Positions 16,097 through 23,515 of a DNA stretch of 64,000 nucleotides are shown in pieces; position 1 is the first letter of the stretch; every line of letters starts with the position of its first letter. The notes beneath the pieces were generated by a model. The model did no database searches and had not been told where the DNA came from. It saw only the letters and a program-made list of their open reading frames with translations. Made by a program: the position numbers and the translations under genes. The DNA comes from 2-01-FULL-39-10-A sp964565795 (GTDB lineage: Bacteria > Patescibacteriota > Microgenomatia > Levybacterales > UBA12049): assembly GCA_964565795.1 (NCBI GenBank), contig CAZMGC010000001.1, forward strand, positions 4,160-68,159, given 5' to 3'.

Positions 16097-16155
16097 TCTG
16101 TACGGGATTTGAAGAATTCTTCTTTCTCTAATGAATTTATTTACCTCTTTCGCTG

Positions 16156-16166
16156 TATAATATAAT
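16156..16166 (+). promoter_or_regulatory. folA -10 region
   Basis: Two overlapping TATAAT hexamers (16156-16161, 16161-16166) run into the ATG at 16165, which makes the ATG at 16189 the likelier start of folA. No good -35 was found. Confidence 0.5.
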
Positions 16167-16188
16167 GGTTAGAGTTCGATTTGTAAAT

Positions 16189-16692
16189 ATGATTAGTATA
16201 ATTGCTGCAATTGATTCTAAAAGGGGACTTGGGAAAAATAATGATCTTTTATTTAGAATCCCTGAAGATTTTAAAAGAATGCAAAAAATCACAATGGGTC
16301 ACCCGATCATTATGGGCCGCCGCACTTTCGAATCAATCGGACGACTTCTTCCAGGACGCACTAACATTATTATAACTCGCGATCCTGAGTCTTATAGTCT
16401 TCCAGCCTCGCAAGGCCAGGCCTTACGAGGCTACTTGGCTTCATCGCTTGATGAGGCGATTGAGATAGCTAAAGAAAGTCCTGGAGGCGAGGAGATAGTT
16501 ATTTTCGGGGGTGGACAGATTTTTACAGAAGCCATAGAAAAAGATTTAGTAGATGTTTTACATCTGACGGTTGTTGAAGGGGATTTCGGAGCTGATACCT
16601 TTTTCCCAGATTATTCAAAATATACAGAAACAAACAGGGAAGAAAGAGAAGATGAAAATTATAAGTTTACTTTTCTAGATCTTTTGAGATAA
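16189..16692 (+). CDS. folA: Dihydrofolate reductase
   Basis: 167 residues from the ATG at 16189; an upstream ATG at 16165 lies in the -10 box. It reduces dihydrofolate released by ThyA to tetrahydrofolate with NADPH. Motifs: ISIIAAIDSKRGLGKNNDLLFRIPED (Met20 loop and acidic substrate residue), IIMGRRTFESIG, LPGRTNIIITRD and VIFGGGQIF. A 29-base near-perfect palindrome adds about 10 residues in the loop before SLDEAIE. The last 18 bases overlap the convergent Maf-like gene. Confidence 0.93.
   Translation: MISIIAAIDSKRGLGKNNDLLFRIPEDFKRMQKITMGHPIIMGRRTFESIGRLLPGRTNIIITRDPESYSLPASQGQALRGYLASSLDEAIEIAKESPGGEEIVIFGGGQIFTEAIEKDLVDVLHLTVVEGDFGADTFFPDYSKYTETNREEREDENYKFTFLDLLR
16404..16432. repeat. 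Palindrome inside the folA coding sequence
   Basis: Arms AGCCTCGCAAGGCC (16404-16417) and GGCCTTACGAGGCT (16419-16432) are reverse complements except for one base, with a 1-base loop. GC content is far above the surrounding DNA. It is translated in frame in a surface loop. Confidence 0.8.
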
Positions 16693-17565
16693 TAGGGCAC
16701 GCTCTGTAGCTGCTTCTAGTAAGGGATAAGAGTCGATAAACTCATGAATGTTTGGTACGATTTGCCTCATAACTCCAGGATTAAATCCAAATAATGCTTT
16801 ATTAAGTGCGCTTTTTACAGCAGATCTAAAATTGGGATCATTTTTTCCAACTTCATCAAGGCTTTTAACAGCGTCTAAGCTTAGAAGAGTTCCTAACGAT
16901 AGTCCTCCTGCGACGTCTGTAAGTTTCGGAACTCCTAAGCCCTGAATTTGTTCCGCTGAATAAAATCTATAAAATCCTTCGACATAATCAGTAAAACCCT
17001 GAGGAGAGGAAAAATGTCTAATCAAGTTGGTGTCCAGCACTGCCGTTACTGAATCTGGATTCCCATTTCTTGATCCGCGACCTATAATATAGGTGCCTGT
17101 TTCTACTTCATAATATCCATCTCTGTGCTGTTCTGTTGCGCGTGCCATTTTACCTAAAGTGCGTCTAACGTCTTCAAGGGTTTGTGGTTTTCCAAGGCTT
17201 ACAGCTGTCGCTGGGCGATCAGGGGTCAGTCTTTGACCTATATCTGAACTGTGAAGAACCAATGGTCTAGTTCTTACATCAGAGGCTATTACAAAATTTC
17301 CTGGCCCGCTTGCAAAAGTTCCAATCCTATTATTAGGGTTTGAAGGATCCAGCACAAAATCAGCTTTATGTCTAGCTATTTGAACCATATCCGGATGCTC
17401 GAGTTCCGGGTTTGGGCCTTCTATAAACATAACTCTATAATTAGAAAAAGATGCTAGTGACAATAGGTAGTGTTGTCTTCGGGGGCTTGTAGTTACGCCA
17501 ATAATTACAGAATCGGGTCGTGGTTCAGGTTCTCTGGCAGAATTGCCCAGAGTTTCTCTTGGCAT
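16675..17565 (-). CDS. Maf-like nucleotide pyrophosphatase-fold protein
   Basis: 296 residues. The first ~170 follow the Maf/HAM1 order: VIIGVTTSPRRQHYLL (Maf S-x-R-R motif), an acidic segment, VQIARHKADFVLDP, VIASDVRTRP at the position of the Maf catalytic 'ADT' strand, and LGKPQTLEDVRRTLGKMA matching GKP...A..ML. Maf proteins hydrolyse non-canonical nucleoside triphosphates. Differences from classical Maf sequences and an extra ~120-residue helical C-terminus make the activity uncertain. It is lysine-poor. It is divergent from guaB with overlapping promoters, and its 3' end overlaps folA by 18 bases. Confidence 0.5.
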   Translation of the reverse strand: MPRETLGNSAREPEPRPDSVIIGVTTSPRRQHYLLSLASFSNYRVMFIEGPNPELEHPDMVQIARHKADFVLDPSNPNNRIGTFASGPGNFVIASDVRTRPLVLHSSDIGQRLTPDRPATAVSLGKPQTLEDVRRTLGKMARATEQHRDGYYEVETGTYIIGRGSRNGNPDSVTAVLDTNLIRHFSSPQGFTDYVEGFYRFYSAEQIQGLGVPKLTDVAGGLSLGTLLSLDAVKSLDEVGKNDPNFRSAVKSALNKALFGFNPGVMRQIVPNIHEFIDSYPLLEAATERALLSQKI

Positions 17566-17574
17566 AATGCGCGC

Positions 17575-17603
17575 ATTTTATCACGATTATTTCGTATTGA
17601 CAA
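17575..17603 (-). promoter_or_regulatory. Promoter of the Maf-like gene
   Basis: Minus-strand TTGTCA (17603-17598), 17 bases, TAAAAT (17580-17575), 9 bases to the ATG. Its -35 occupies the same bases as the guaB -35 on the other strand. Confidence 0.55.
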
Positions 17604-17625
17604 AATAAAGCACCCATAGTATTAT
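17597..17625 (+). promoter_or_regulatory. guaB promoter
   Basis: Consensus TTGACA (17597-17602), 17 bases, TATTAT (17620-17625), only 5 bases to the ATG, so the transcript should be leaderless. Confidence 0.7.
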
Positions 17626-17630
17626 TAATT

Positions 17631-18806
17631 ATGGACCACCAAAAAACTTCTTTCCCAATTTCCCTCACTTTTGACGACATTTTATTAGTTCCTGATTACG
17701 CTGGATTTTCCCGCGATGATATCGATCTATCCACAAAACTTACAAAAAAGATCAAATTAAACCTTCCTTTTGTCTCGTCTCCTATGGATACTGTTACTGA
17801 GTTTGAATTGGCAACCAAACTTGCCGAACTTGGTGGAATTGGAATAATTCACAGAAATCTATCTATCAAAGACCAAGCAGATCAGGTTCAAAAAGTTGTA
17901 AAAAAAGGCTTGATGGTCGGCGCCGCAGTGGGAGCTGGTAAAGGATTTGAGGATAGAGTGGAAGCATTGGTTAAGGCAAACGTTTCAGTTGTTGTTGTAG
18001 ATAGTGCACACGGATACAGTAAGCAAATAATTGATGTAATTAAATTTATAAAAAAGAAATATCCAAAACTGGAAATAATTGGTGGAAATATAGCGACCGG
18101 AGACGGTGCGAAAGCACTAATTTCAGCGGGAGCATCAGGACTTCGTGTAGGAATGGGGCCTGGGGCAATTTGCACTACCAGAGTTATTTCTGGAATGGGA
18201 GTGCCACAGGTAACTGCAATAATGGAAACTGTAAAAGTTGCAAATAAATTTGGGATTCCTGTGATTGCTGATGGAGGAATTAAATATTCTGGGGACATGG
18301 TAAAGGCTTTAGCGCTTGGCGCAAGTACTGTCATGATGGGAAGTTTTTTTGCTTCATGTGAAGAGGCGCCTGGAATTATTCATAAACTTCTGCCATCTGA
18401 GGTGCCTGCAAGGTTTAAAAGTATTACTACTTGCGGTGGAGCATGTGAAACAATTGAAATTCATGCAAAGAAGCATATTTATAAATTTAAAGAATACAGA
18501 GGAATGGGCTCAATTGGAGCTATGCAAAAAGGCGCAAAAATAAAATCTGAAGGAGAGTTTCACGGAAAAAGTTATAAGGAAAGAGTGCTTGTTGCTGAAG
18601 GAGTAGAGGGATTAGTTCCAGTTAAAGGTTCTGTTTCAGATTTATTAGATCAAGCAACTGGAGGAATAAAGTCGGGAATGTATTATGTAGGTGCAAAAAA
18701 TTTAAACCTTCTCAAGAAAGCTAAATTCACTCAGATTACACAAGCGTCTCTTACAGAATCACATCCACATGACGTTTTGATTACAAATGCAGGACAAAAC
18801 TATTAA
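17631..18806 (+). CDS. guaB: IMP dehydrogenase without CBS domains
   Basis: 391 residues. It oxidises IMP to XMP with NAD. The TIM barrel shows SSPMDTVTE, VVVDSAHG, the active-site loop GPGAICTTRV with Cys181, IADGGIKYSGD, YRGMGSIGAMQKG and VAEGVEGLVPVKG. The two CBS domains that most IMPDHs carry after ~residue 95 are absent: the sequence passes from VQKVVKKGLMVGAAVG straight on. The flap sequence favours IMPDH over GMP reductase. The last 20 bases overlap guaA, so the XMP to GMP steps are coupled. CBS loss implies loss of adenine/guanine nucleotide allostery. Confidence 0.92.
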   Translation: MDHQKTSFPISLTFDDILLVPDYAGFSRDDIDLSTKLTKKIKLNLPFVSSPMDTVTEFELATKLAELGGIGIIHRNLSIKDQADQVQKVVKKGLMVGAAVGAGKGFEDRVEALVKANVSVVVVDSAHGYSKQIIDVIKFIKKKYPKLEIIGGNIATGDGAKALISAGASGLRVGMGPGAICTTRVISGMGVPQVTAIMETVKVANKFGIPVIADGGIKYSGDMVKALALGASTVMMGSFFASCEEAPGIIHKLLPSEVPARFKSITTCGGACETIEIHAKKHIYKFKEYRGMGSIGAMQKGAKIKSEGEFHGKSYKERVLVAEGVEGLVPVKGSVSDLLDQATGGIKSGMYYVGAKNLNLLKKAKFTQITQASLTESHPHDVLITNAGQNY

Positions 18807-20331
18807 TAATAAAAGAATATTTGTTATAGATTTCGGTGGACAAACCGCTCACCTCATAACCCGAAGATTAAAAGATCTTGGAATAGATTCTTCTTTAATT
18901 GATCCCGATAAATCTCTAAAAATTATTACTAAAGAAAATCCAGCAGGGATAATTTTTTCAGGAGGCCCTGCATCAGTATATGAAATTGGAGCGCCTAGTA
19001 TAGACAAGAAAATCTTTGAACTTGGAATTCCAATTCTAGGAATTTGCTACGGATGGCAGTTAATGGCGTATCTTCTGGGGGGAGAAGTGGAGTCTGGAAA
19101 TAAAGAGTATGGTCCAACGATTCTAACTATTTCAGGTTTTGATAACGTCTTTTATGGTCTTCCGAATTTTACAAAGGTAATTGAATCCCATGGAGATACG
19201 GTTAAAAAAATGCCTGCAGGTTTTGTTTCAACGGCCAAAACAGAAACTGTAAAATTCGCTGCAGTAGAGAATTCTAAGAAAAAGTTTTACGGAGTTCAAT
19301 TTCATCCTGAAGCACATCATTCAGAAAAAGGATCTGAAATGCTTGCAAATTTCGCTACTAGAGTTTGTAATTTAGGGCTCAGTCCTCAAAAAATTAATGT
19401 AGAGGAAATCGTAAATGAGATAAAAGAAAAAGTAGGAAATAAAAAAGTGATCGGAGCTTTTTCAGGAGGAACTGATTCCGCTGTGGCTGGAGCACTTGTC
19501 GCAAAAGCAATTGGGAAAAATTTCATTCCATTTTTTGTAGACAGTGGCTTAATGCGAGAAGAAACAATCGGGCGAATTAAAAAAGATTTTCCAAAAGTTC
19601 TGGGAGTACCGGTCGAAATAATTTCAGCGCGTCCAGAGTTTTTAAAAGTTTTGAAAGGCGTAACGGATCCTGAGGAAAAAAGAAAAGCTGTAGGAAAGTT
19701 ATATGTTGAGCTTTTTGAAAAAGAAATGAAGAGACACAAGGATGCGATCTTTCTTCTTCAAGGAACAACTTATGCAGACTTTATCCATTCTCAAGGTACA
19801 AAACTTTCTGCTAGAATTAAATCTCATCACAACGTAGGGGGTCTTCCAAAGGATATGAAGTTAAAGCTTCTTGAACCACTGAGATACTATTACACAGATC
19901 AAGTTAGAGAAATTGGTGTAAAAATTGGTTTACCTCGTGATATGGTTTATCAACAGCCATTTCCTGGACCTGGGCATGCTGTAAGAATTGTCGGGGAAGT
20001 GACACCTGAGCGTTTGAAGCAGCAAATTCAAGCAGACATGATTGTCGTTGATGAGCTTAGAAAGAGCGGATGGTATAAAAAAGTTTTTCAGTGTTGGAGT
20101 ATTATGACCGGGACAAATTCTACTGCTGTAAAAGGGGATGGGAGATTTTATGGAGAAGTTATAGCAGTGCGCATTGTAAATTCTAAGGACAGAATGACTG
20201 CTGAGATTTCTCGTATTCCTTTTCCGGTTCTTGAGAAAATCGCTTCAAGAATAGTGAATGAAGTCCCAAATATTTCGAGAGTTGTTTATGATATTACTTC
20301 CAAGCCGCCCGCAACTATGGAGTGGGAATGA
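18787..20331 (+). CDS. guaA: GMP synthase (glutamine-hydrolysing)
   Basis: 514 residues. It aminates XMP to GMP using glutamine and ATP. The N-terminal class I glutamine amidotransferase carries the nucleophile in GICYGWQLMAYLLGG and FHPEAHH. The ATP pyrophosphatase domain has SGGTDSAVAG, and the C-terminal dimerisation domain has PFPGPGHAVRI and ends KPPATMEWE as in the family. It starts inside the end of guaB. It is full length with all catalytic motifs. Confidence 0.96.
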   Translation: MQDKTINNKRIFVIDFGGQTAHLITRRLKDLGIDSSLIDPDKSLKIITKENPAGIIFSGGPASVYEIGAPSIDKKIFELGIPILGICYGWQLMAYLLGGEVESGNKEYGPTILTISGFDNVFYGLPNFTKVIESHGDTVKKMPAGFVSTAKTETVKFAAVENSKKKFYGVQFHPEAHHSEKGSEMLANFATRVCNLGLSPQKINVEEIVNEIKEKVGNKKVIGAFSGGTDSAVAGALVAKAIGKNFIPFFVDSGLMREETIGRIKKDFPKVLGVPVEIISARPEFLKVLKGVTDPEEKRKAVGKLYVELFEKEMKRHKDAIFLLQGTTYADFIHSQGTKLSARIKSHHNVGGLPKDMKLKLLEPLRYYYTDQVREIGVKIGLPRDMVYQQPFPGPGHAVRIVGEVTPERLKQQIQADMIVVDELRKSGWYKKVFQCWSIMTGTNSTAVKGDGRFYGEVIAVRIVNSKDRMTAEISRIPFPVLEKIASRIVNEVPNISRVVYDITSKPPATMEWE

Positions 20332-20340
20332 TATAGTTTT

Positions 20341-20356
20341 GCCCATTGCAACGGGC
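20341..20356. promoter_or_regulatory. Palindrome over the glyA -35 box
   Basis: GCCCATTGCAACGGGC, 8-base arms with one mismatch and no loop, placed 9 bases after the guaA stop. The TTGCAA that serves as the glyA -35 is inside it. It could be an operator, or the stem of a guaA terminator. Confidence 0.45.
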
Positions 20357-20374
20357 TAATTCATTTAATATACT
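20346..20374 (+). promoter_or_regulatory. glyA promoter
   Basis: TTGCAA (20346-20351), 17 bases, TATACT (20369-20374), 12 bases to the ATG at 20387. Confidence 0.55.
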
Positions 20375-20386
20375 CGCTGTAGTTTG

Positions 20387-21706
20387 ATGACAAATTTAAA
20401 GAAAACTGACCCTCAAATTTATAATTTAGTTAAAGACGAAGAAGAAAGACAGCTAAAAGTTCTCGAAATGATCCCCTCAGAAAATTACACATCTTCCTCA
20501 GTTCTTGAGGCACTCGGAACAGTTCTAAATAATAAATATTCTGAAGGATATCCTAAGAAAAGATATTATCAAGGAAACGCAGTCGCAGACGAAGTAGAAC
20601 AGCTGGCAATTGATCGTGCAAAGAAATTATTTGGTGTCCCTTTTGCAAATGTTCAGGCTTTGTCCGGGGCTCCAGCGAATTCTGCAGTTCAAATGGCAGT
20701 TTTAAAACCAGGGGACACGCTCATGGGTTTGAGTTTGCCATTCGGAGGACACTTAACTCACGGAGCTCCTAAAACTTTTTCTTCTACCTTTTTTAGATCT
20801 GTTCAATATGAATTAAATAAAGATGGTAAATTTGATTTTGATGCGATTTTAAAACTGGCAAAAAAAGAAAAACCAAAACTTATAATTTGTGGATTTACTG
20901 CATATCCTAGAATAATAGAGTTTAAGAAATTTGCAGAAGTAGCTGATAAAGTTGGTGCTTATTTGCTTGCTGACATTTCTCACATCGCGGGATTGGTCGC
21001 AGCTGGAGTACATCCAAGTCCAGTTAATCATGCGCATATCGTTACTACTACAACCCACAAGACTTTAAGGGGGCCTCGCGGAGCTATAATTATGGTCACG
21101 AATAAAGGACTTAAAAAAGACCCAGAATTAGGAAAAAAGATTGATTCTGCTATTATCCCAGGTTTGCAAGGTGGGCCTCATGATAATCAGACTGCAGCAA
21201 TTGCAGTAGCTCTTAAAGAAGCAAGTACTGCAAACTTTAAGAAGTATTCCGAGCAGATTGTAAAGAATTCAAAAGCACTCGCAAAAGAGCTAAATGGATA
21301 TGGGTTTAATCTTGTATCAGGTGGATCAGATAATCATTTAATTCTTATAGACCTTCGAAATAAAAATGTGGATGGCGCAACTGCTGCTATCGCACTTGAG
21401 GTCGCAGGAATTGTCCTAAATAAAAACGGAGTTCCATTTGATCCAAGTCCACCATTTTACCCAGCGGGAATAAGACTTGGAACTCCAGCGATTACAACTC
21501 GAGGTTTGAAAGAACGTGACATGATTAAGGTTGCTAAGTGGATGTCGGAGGCGATTTCTGAAGTAGAGGGAAAAAATTTGCCAAGCGACAAGGAAGAAAG
21601 AAAAGAATATTGGAAAAATTATAAGGCAAGTGTTTGGAAAAACAAAAAACTTTTAGGAATTGGCTCAGAAGTAAAATCTTTAATGAAAAAATACCCACTG
21701 CCCTAA
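20387..21706 (+). CDS. glyA: Serine hydroxymethyltransferase
   Basis: 439 residues from the ATG at 20387 (a TTG lies one codon upstream). PLP enzyme that interconverts serine and glycine while making methylene-tetrahydrofolate, the methyl donor of ThyA and the source of formyl units for PurN. Motifs: MIPSENYTSSSVLEALG, NKYSEGYPKKRYYQGN, and the PLP lysine in TTTTHKTLRGPRGA, followed by IIPGLQGGPHDN. It is full length. The place beside guaBA and the folate genes fits one-carbon supply for nucleotides. Confidence 0.97.
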   Translation: MTNLKKTDPQIYNLVKDEEERQLKVLEMIPSENYTSSSVLEALGTVLNNKYSEGYPKKRYYQGNAVADEVEQLAIDRAKKLFGVPFANVQALSGAPANSAVQMAVLKPGDTLMGLSLPFGGHLTHGAPKTFSSTFFRSVQYELNKDGKFDFDAILKLAKKEKPKLIICGFTAYPRIIEFKKFAEVADKVGAYLLADISHIAGLVAAGVHPSPVNHAHIVTTTTHKTLRGPRGAIIMVTNKGLKKDPELGKKIDSAIIPGLQGGPHDNQTAAIAVALKEASTANFKKYSEQIVKNSKALAKELNGYGFNLVSGGSDNHLILIDLRNKNVDGATAAIALEVAGIVLNKNGVPFDPSPPFYPAGIRLGTPAITTRGLKERDMIKVAKWMSEAISEVEGKNLPSDKEERKEYWKNYKASVWKNKKLLGIGSEVKSLMKKYPLP

Positions 21707-21710
21707 AGTA

Positions 21711-21738
21711 TTGCAAGCCAAATAAAAAGAATTATAAT
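21711..21738 (+). promoter_or_regulatory. Promoter of the 21750-22094 gene
   Basis: TTGCAA (21711-21716), 16 bases, TATAAT (21733-21738), 11 bases to the ATG. It uses the same -35 as glyA and rpsB. Confidence 0.5.
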
Positions 21739-21749
21739 TGCAACCGAAT

Positions 21750-22094
21750 ATGGTAAGTGAATATAGAGAATATAGCCGTGACGGGATTGGAAAGATCCAT
21801 AAGCCTAAAAATTTTAGGTACAACAGGCTTCCTGAACGCGTAGCTTCGTTTGTCTCATTTGGCCGACCAGTTCCCCATGTTCCGGAAGTGCCATTACATG
21901 AAGGTGTAGAAATTCCTCTCCGTTACGACAGGAGCCATCTTGATATAGATCATAGATTGGTGGTTTCTGTCGGAGAAGATAGACCATTACCAATAAGAGA
22001 AGTTGTTATAGTAAGCTTACAGCAGCATGCATGGAGAGAATTTTTTGGTCGAATTCTTCATCAATCAGAAGCCCCGTTGCAAAATTCAGGCTGA
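21750..22094 (+). CDS. Uncharacterised 114-residue protein
   Basis: Not recognised. From the ATG at 21750 it encodes a soluble, Arg/His/Pro-rich and lysine-poor protein (three Lys). There is no signal peptide, membrane helix or catalytic motif. The middle reads HEGVEIPLRYDRSHLDIDHRLVVSV, suggesting beta strands, and the end is a short helix. It has its own promoter between glyA and the rpsB leader, and the rpsB -35 lies inside its last codons. The composition is unlike the lysine-rich neighbours and like the other orphans of this window. A real gene is likely because the frame, promoter and spacing agree. Confidence 0.6.
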   Translation: MVSEYREYSRDGIGKIHKPKNFRYNRLPERVASFVSFGRPVPHVPEVPLHEGVEIPLRYDRSHLDIDHRLVVSVGEDRPLPIREVVIVSLQQHAWREFFGRILHQSEAPLQNSG

Positions 22095-22105
22095 GGCTGT
22101 ATAAT
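22077..22105 (+). promoter_or_regulatory. rpsB operon promoter
   Basis: TTGCAA (22077-22082), 17 bases, TATAAT (22100-22105). Start of RNA is expected near 22112, leaving a ~68-base leader, unlike the leaderless promoters elsewhere. Confidence 0.6.
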
Positions 22106-22111
22106 TGCTTA

Positions 22112-22179
22112 TCACTCACATTCAGATATTTGCTCTGAAGAATACTTCGATCTGAATGGCGGTTTAAGAGCAAAGAAAT
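22112..22179 (+). ncRNA. Predicted rpsB leader pseudoknot
   Basis: Stem 1: CATTCAGAT (22119-22127) pairs perfectly with ATCTGAATG (22150-22158). In its loop TTTGCTCT (22129-22136) pairs perfectly with AGAGCAAA (22167-22174) downstream of stem 1, giving an H-type pseudoknot. A small hairpin GAAG-AATA-CTTC (22137-22148) fills the rest of the loop. The second stem ends 5 bases before the ATG and would hide the ribosome site. By analogy with known r-protein leaders it is a candidate S2 autoregulatory site; the folding is read by eye. Confidence 0.6.
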
Positions 22180-23052
22180 ATGAAAGAAATCACATTAGAA
22201 CAACTTCTAGAAGCAGGGTGCCATTTTGGTCATCAGGTAACGCGCTCAAATCCAAAAGCTCGGGATTTTATTTTCGAAGCTCGTGACGGAATTCACATCA
22301 TTGATCTCGCAAAAACAAAAGAAGGATTAGAGGAAGCTGCAAAATACTTAAAGAACCTGGGAAAGACTCCCGGCTCTACACTTCTTATAGTTGGAACTAA
22401 AAGACAAAGTCATGAGACTCTTTTAAAGGAATTAGACAGAGTTAAGGGGACAATTAAAGGCGATTCAGGACTTTTCTATGTAACTAATAAATGGATCGGT
22501 GGACTTTTAACAAACTTCCCAGAAGTAAGTAAAAACTTTAAAAAGCTTATAGATCTTACTCATAATTTAGCAACTCCATCAGCACAAGAAGGATATACAA
22601 AGAAAGAAATTGGTGGATGGGGAAAAGAAAAAGAAAAACTTAATGGTTTTTATGGTGGAGTTTTCCAAATGACAAAAAGACCAGATGCGCTATTTATAAT
22701 TGATTCTCGCCTCGAGGATCTAGCAGTTAGAGAGGCCTTAAGAATGAATGTTCCAACTGTAGCAATCACTGATACAAATGCAGATCCAGCTTTAGTTGAT
22801 TATTCAATTCCTGCAAATGATGACGCGGTTGGAAGTTTGGAATTGATCATAGGTTATTTAATGGATGCATGGGCTGAAGGGAAAAATTCAGTAAAAGAAG
22901 TTTCTGTAGAAGCTTCAAAGGGTAAAGAAAAACCAGCTGCACCTGCAAAAGAAAAACCAGTAAAAAAAGAAGTTAAGGAAGAAGCTCCAAAAAAAGAAGT
23001 TAAAAAAGCACCAGTTAAGAAAGCAAAGGCTCCAAAAGAGAAAAAGGCTTAG
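22180..23052 (+). CDS. rpsB: 30S ribosomal protein S2
   Basis: 290 residues. Core motifs: LLEAGCHFGHQVTRSNPKARDFIF, GTKRQSHETL, FYVTNKWIGGLLTNF, PDALFIIDSRLEDLAVREA and NADPALVDYSIPANDDAVGS. The last ~55 residues are a Lys/Ala/Pro/Glu-rich tail with repeats of KKEVK and APVKK, longer than in E. coli and probably disordered. It heads the rpsB-tsf-frr unit behind a structured leader. Confidence 0.97.
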   Translation: MKEITLEQLLEAGCHFGHQVTRSNPKARDFIFEARDGIHIIDLAKTKEGLEEAAKYLKNLGKTPGSTLLIVGTKRQSHETLLKELDRVKGTIKGDSGLFYVTNKWIGGLLTNFPEVSKNFKKLIDLTHNLATPSAQEGYTKKEIGGWGKEKEKLNGFYGGVFQMTKRPDALFIIDSRLEDLAVREALRMNVPTVAITDTNADPALVDYSIPANDDAVGSLELIIGYLMDAWAEGKNSVKEVSVEASKGKEKPAAPAKEKPVKKEVKEEAPKKEVKKAPVKKAKAPKEKKA

Positions 23053-23062
23053 CTGAAATCTT

Positions 23063-23515
23063 ATGGCAATTGATATTGAATTATTAAAACAAATTAGAGA
23101 AGAGACATCCGCTTCTATTGCAGATTGCAGAAAAGCACTTGAAGAGTCAGGCGGAGACTATAAAAAAGCAATTGAATGGCTTAGAAAAAGAGGAGCAGAA
23201 ATTGCTGAGAAAAAAGCGGATCGCGAAACTAGTCAGGGAGTAGTAGAGTCATACATTCATGGAAATGGAAAAATTGGAGTAATTGTAGCTCTTTTATGTG
23301 AGACAGATTTTGTAGCTAGAACTCAAGAATTTAAAGATTTAGCGCATGAAGTTGCTATGCAGATTTCAGCTATGAATCCAAAAGATGTCGAAGAACTTCT
23401 TTCACAGGAATATATTAGAGATCCAAAGCTTACAATTGCAGATTTAGTAAAAACTACGATCGGAAAAACTGGAGAGAACATAAAAGTCCGAGAATTTAGT
23501 AGAATAGAATTATAA
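23063..23515 (+). CDS. tsf: Elongation factor Ts, short form
   Basis: 150 residues, about half the length of E. coli EF-Ts. The N-terminal UBA-like domain (LLKQIREETSASIADCRKALEESGGDYKKAIEWLRKRG) that contacts EF-Tu is intact. Only one core subdomain (ETDFVARTQEF) follows, and the second repeat and coiled coil are absent, as in other short EF-Ts proteins. It recharges EF-Tu with GTP. Its stop overlaps the frr start by one base (TAATG). Confidence 0.93.
   Translation: MAIDIELLKQIREETSASIADCRKALEESGGDYKKAIEWLRKRGAEIAEKKADRETSQGVVESYIHGNGKIGVIVALLCETDFVARTQEFKDLAHEVAMQISAMNPKDVEELLSQEYIRDPKLTIADLVKTTIGKTGENIKVREFSRIEL

Noticed and set aside
17888..18334. Minus-strand frame opposite guaB
   Set aside because: Shadow of the IMP dehydrogenase core, with the repetitive Ala/Pro/Thr content expected from the complement.
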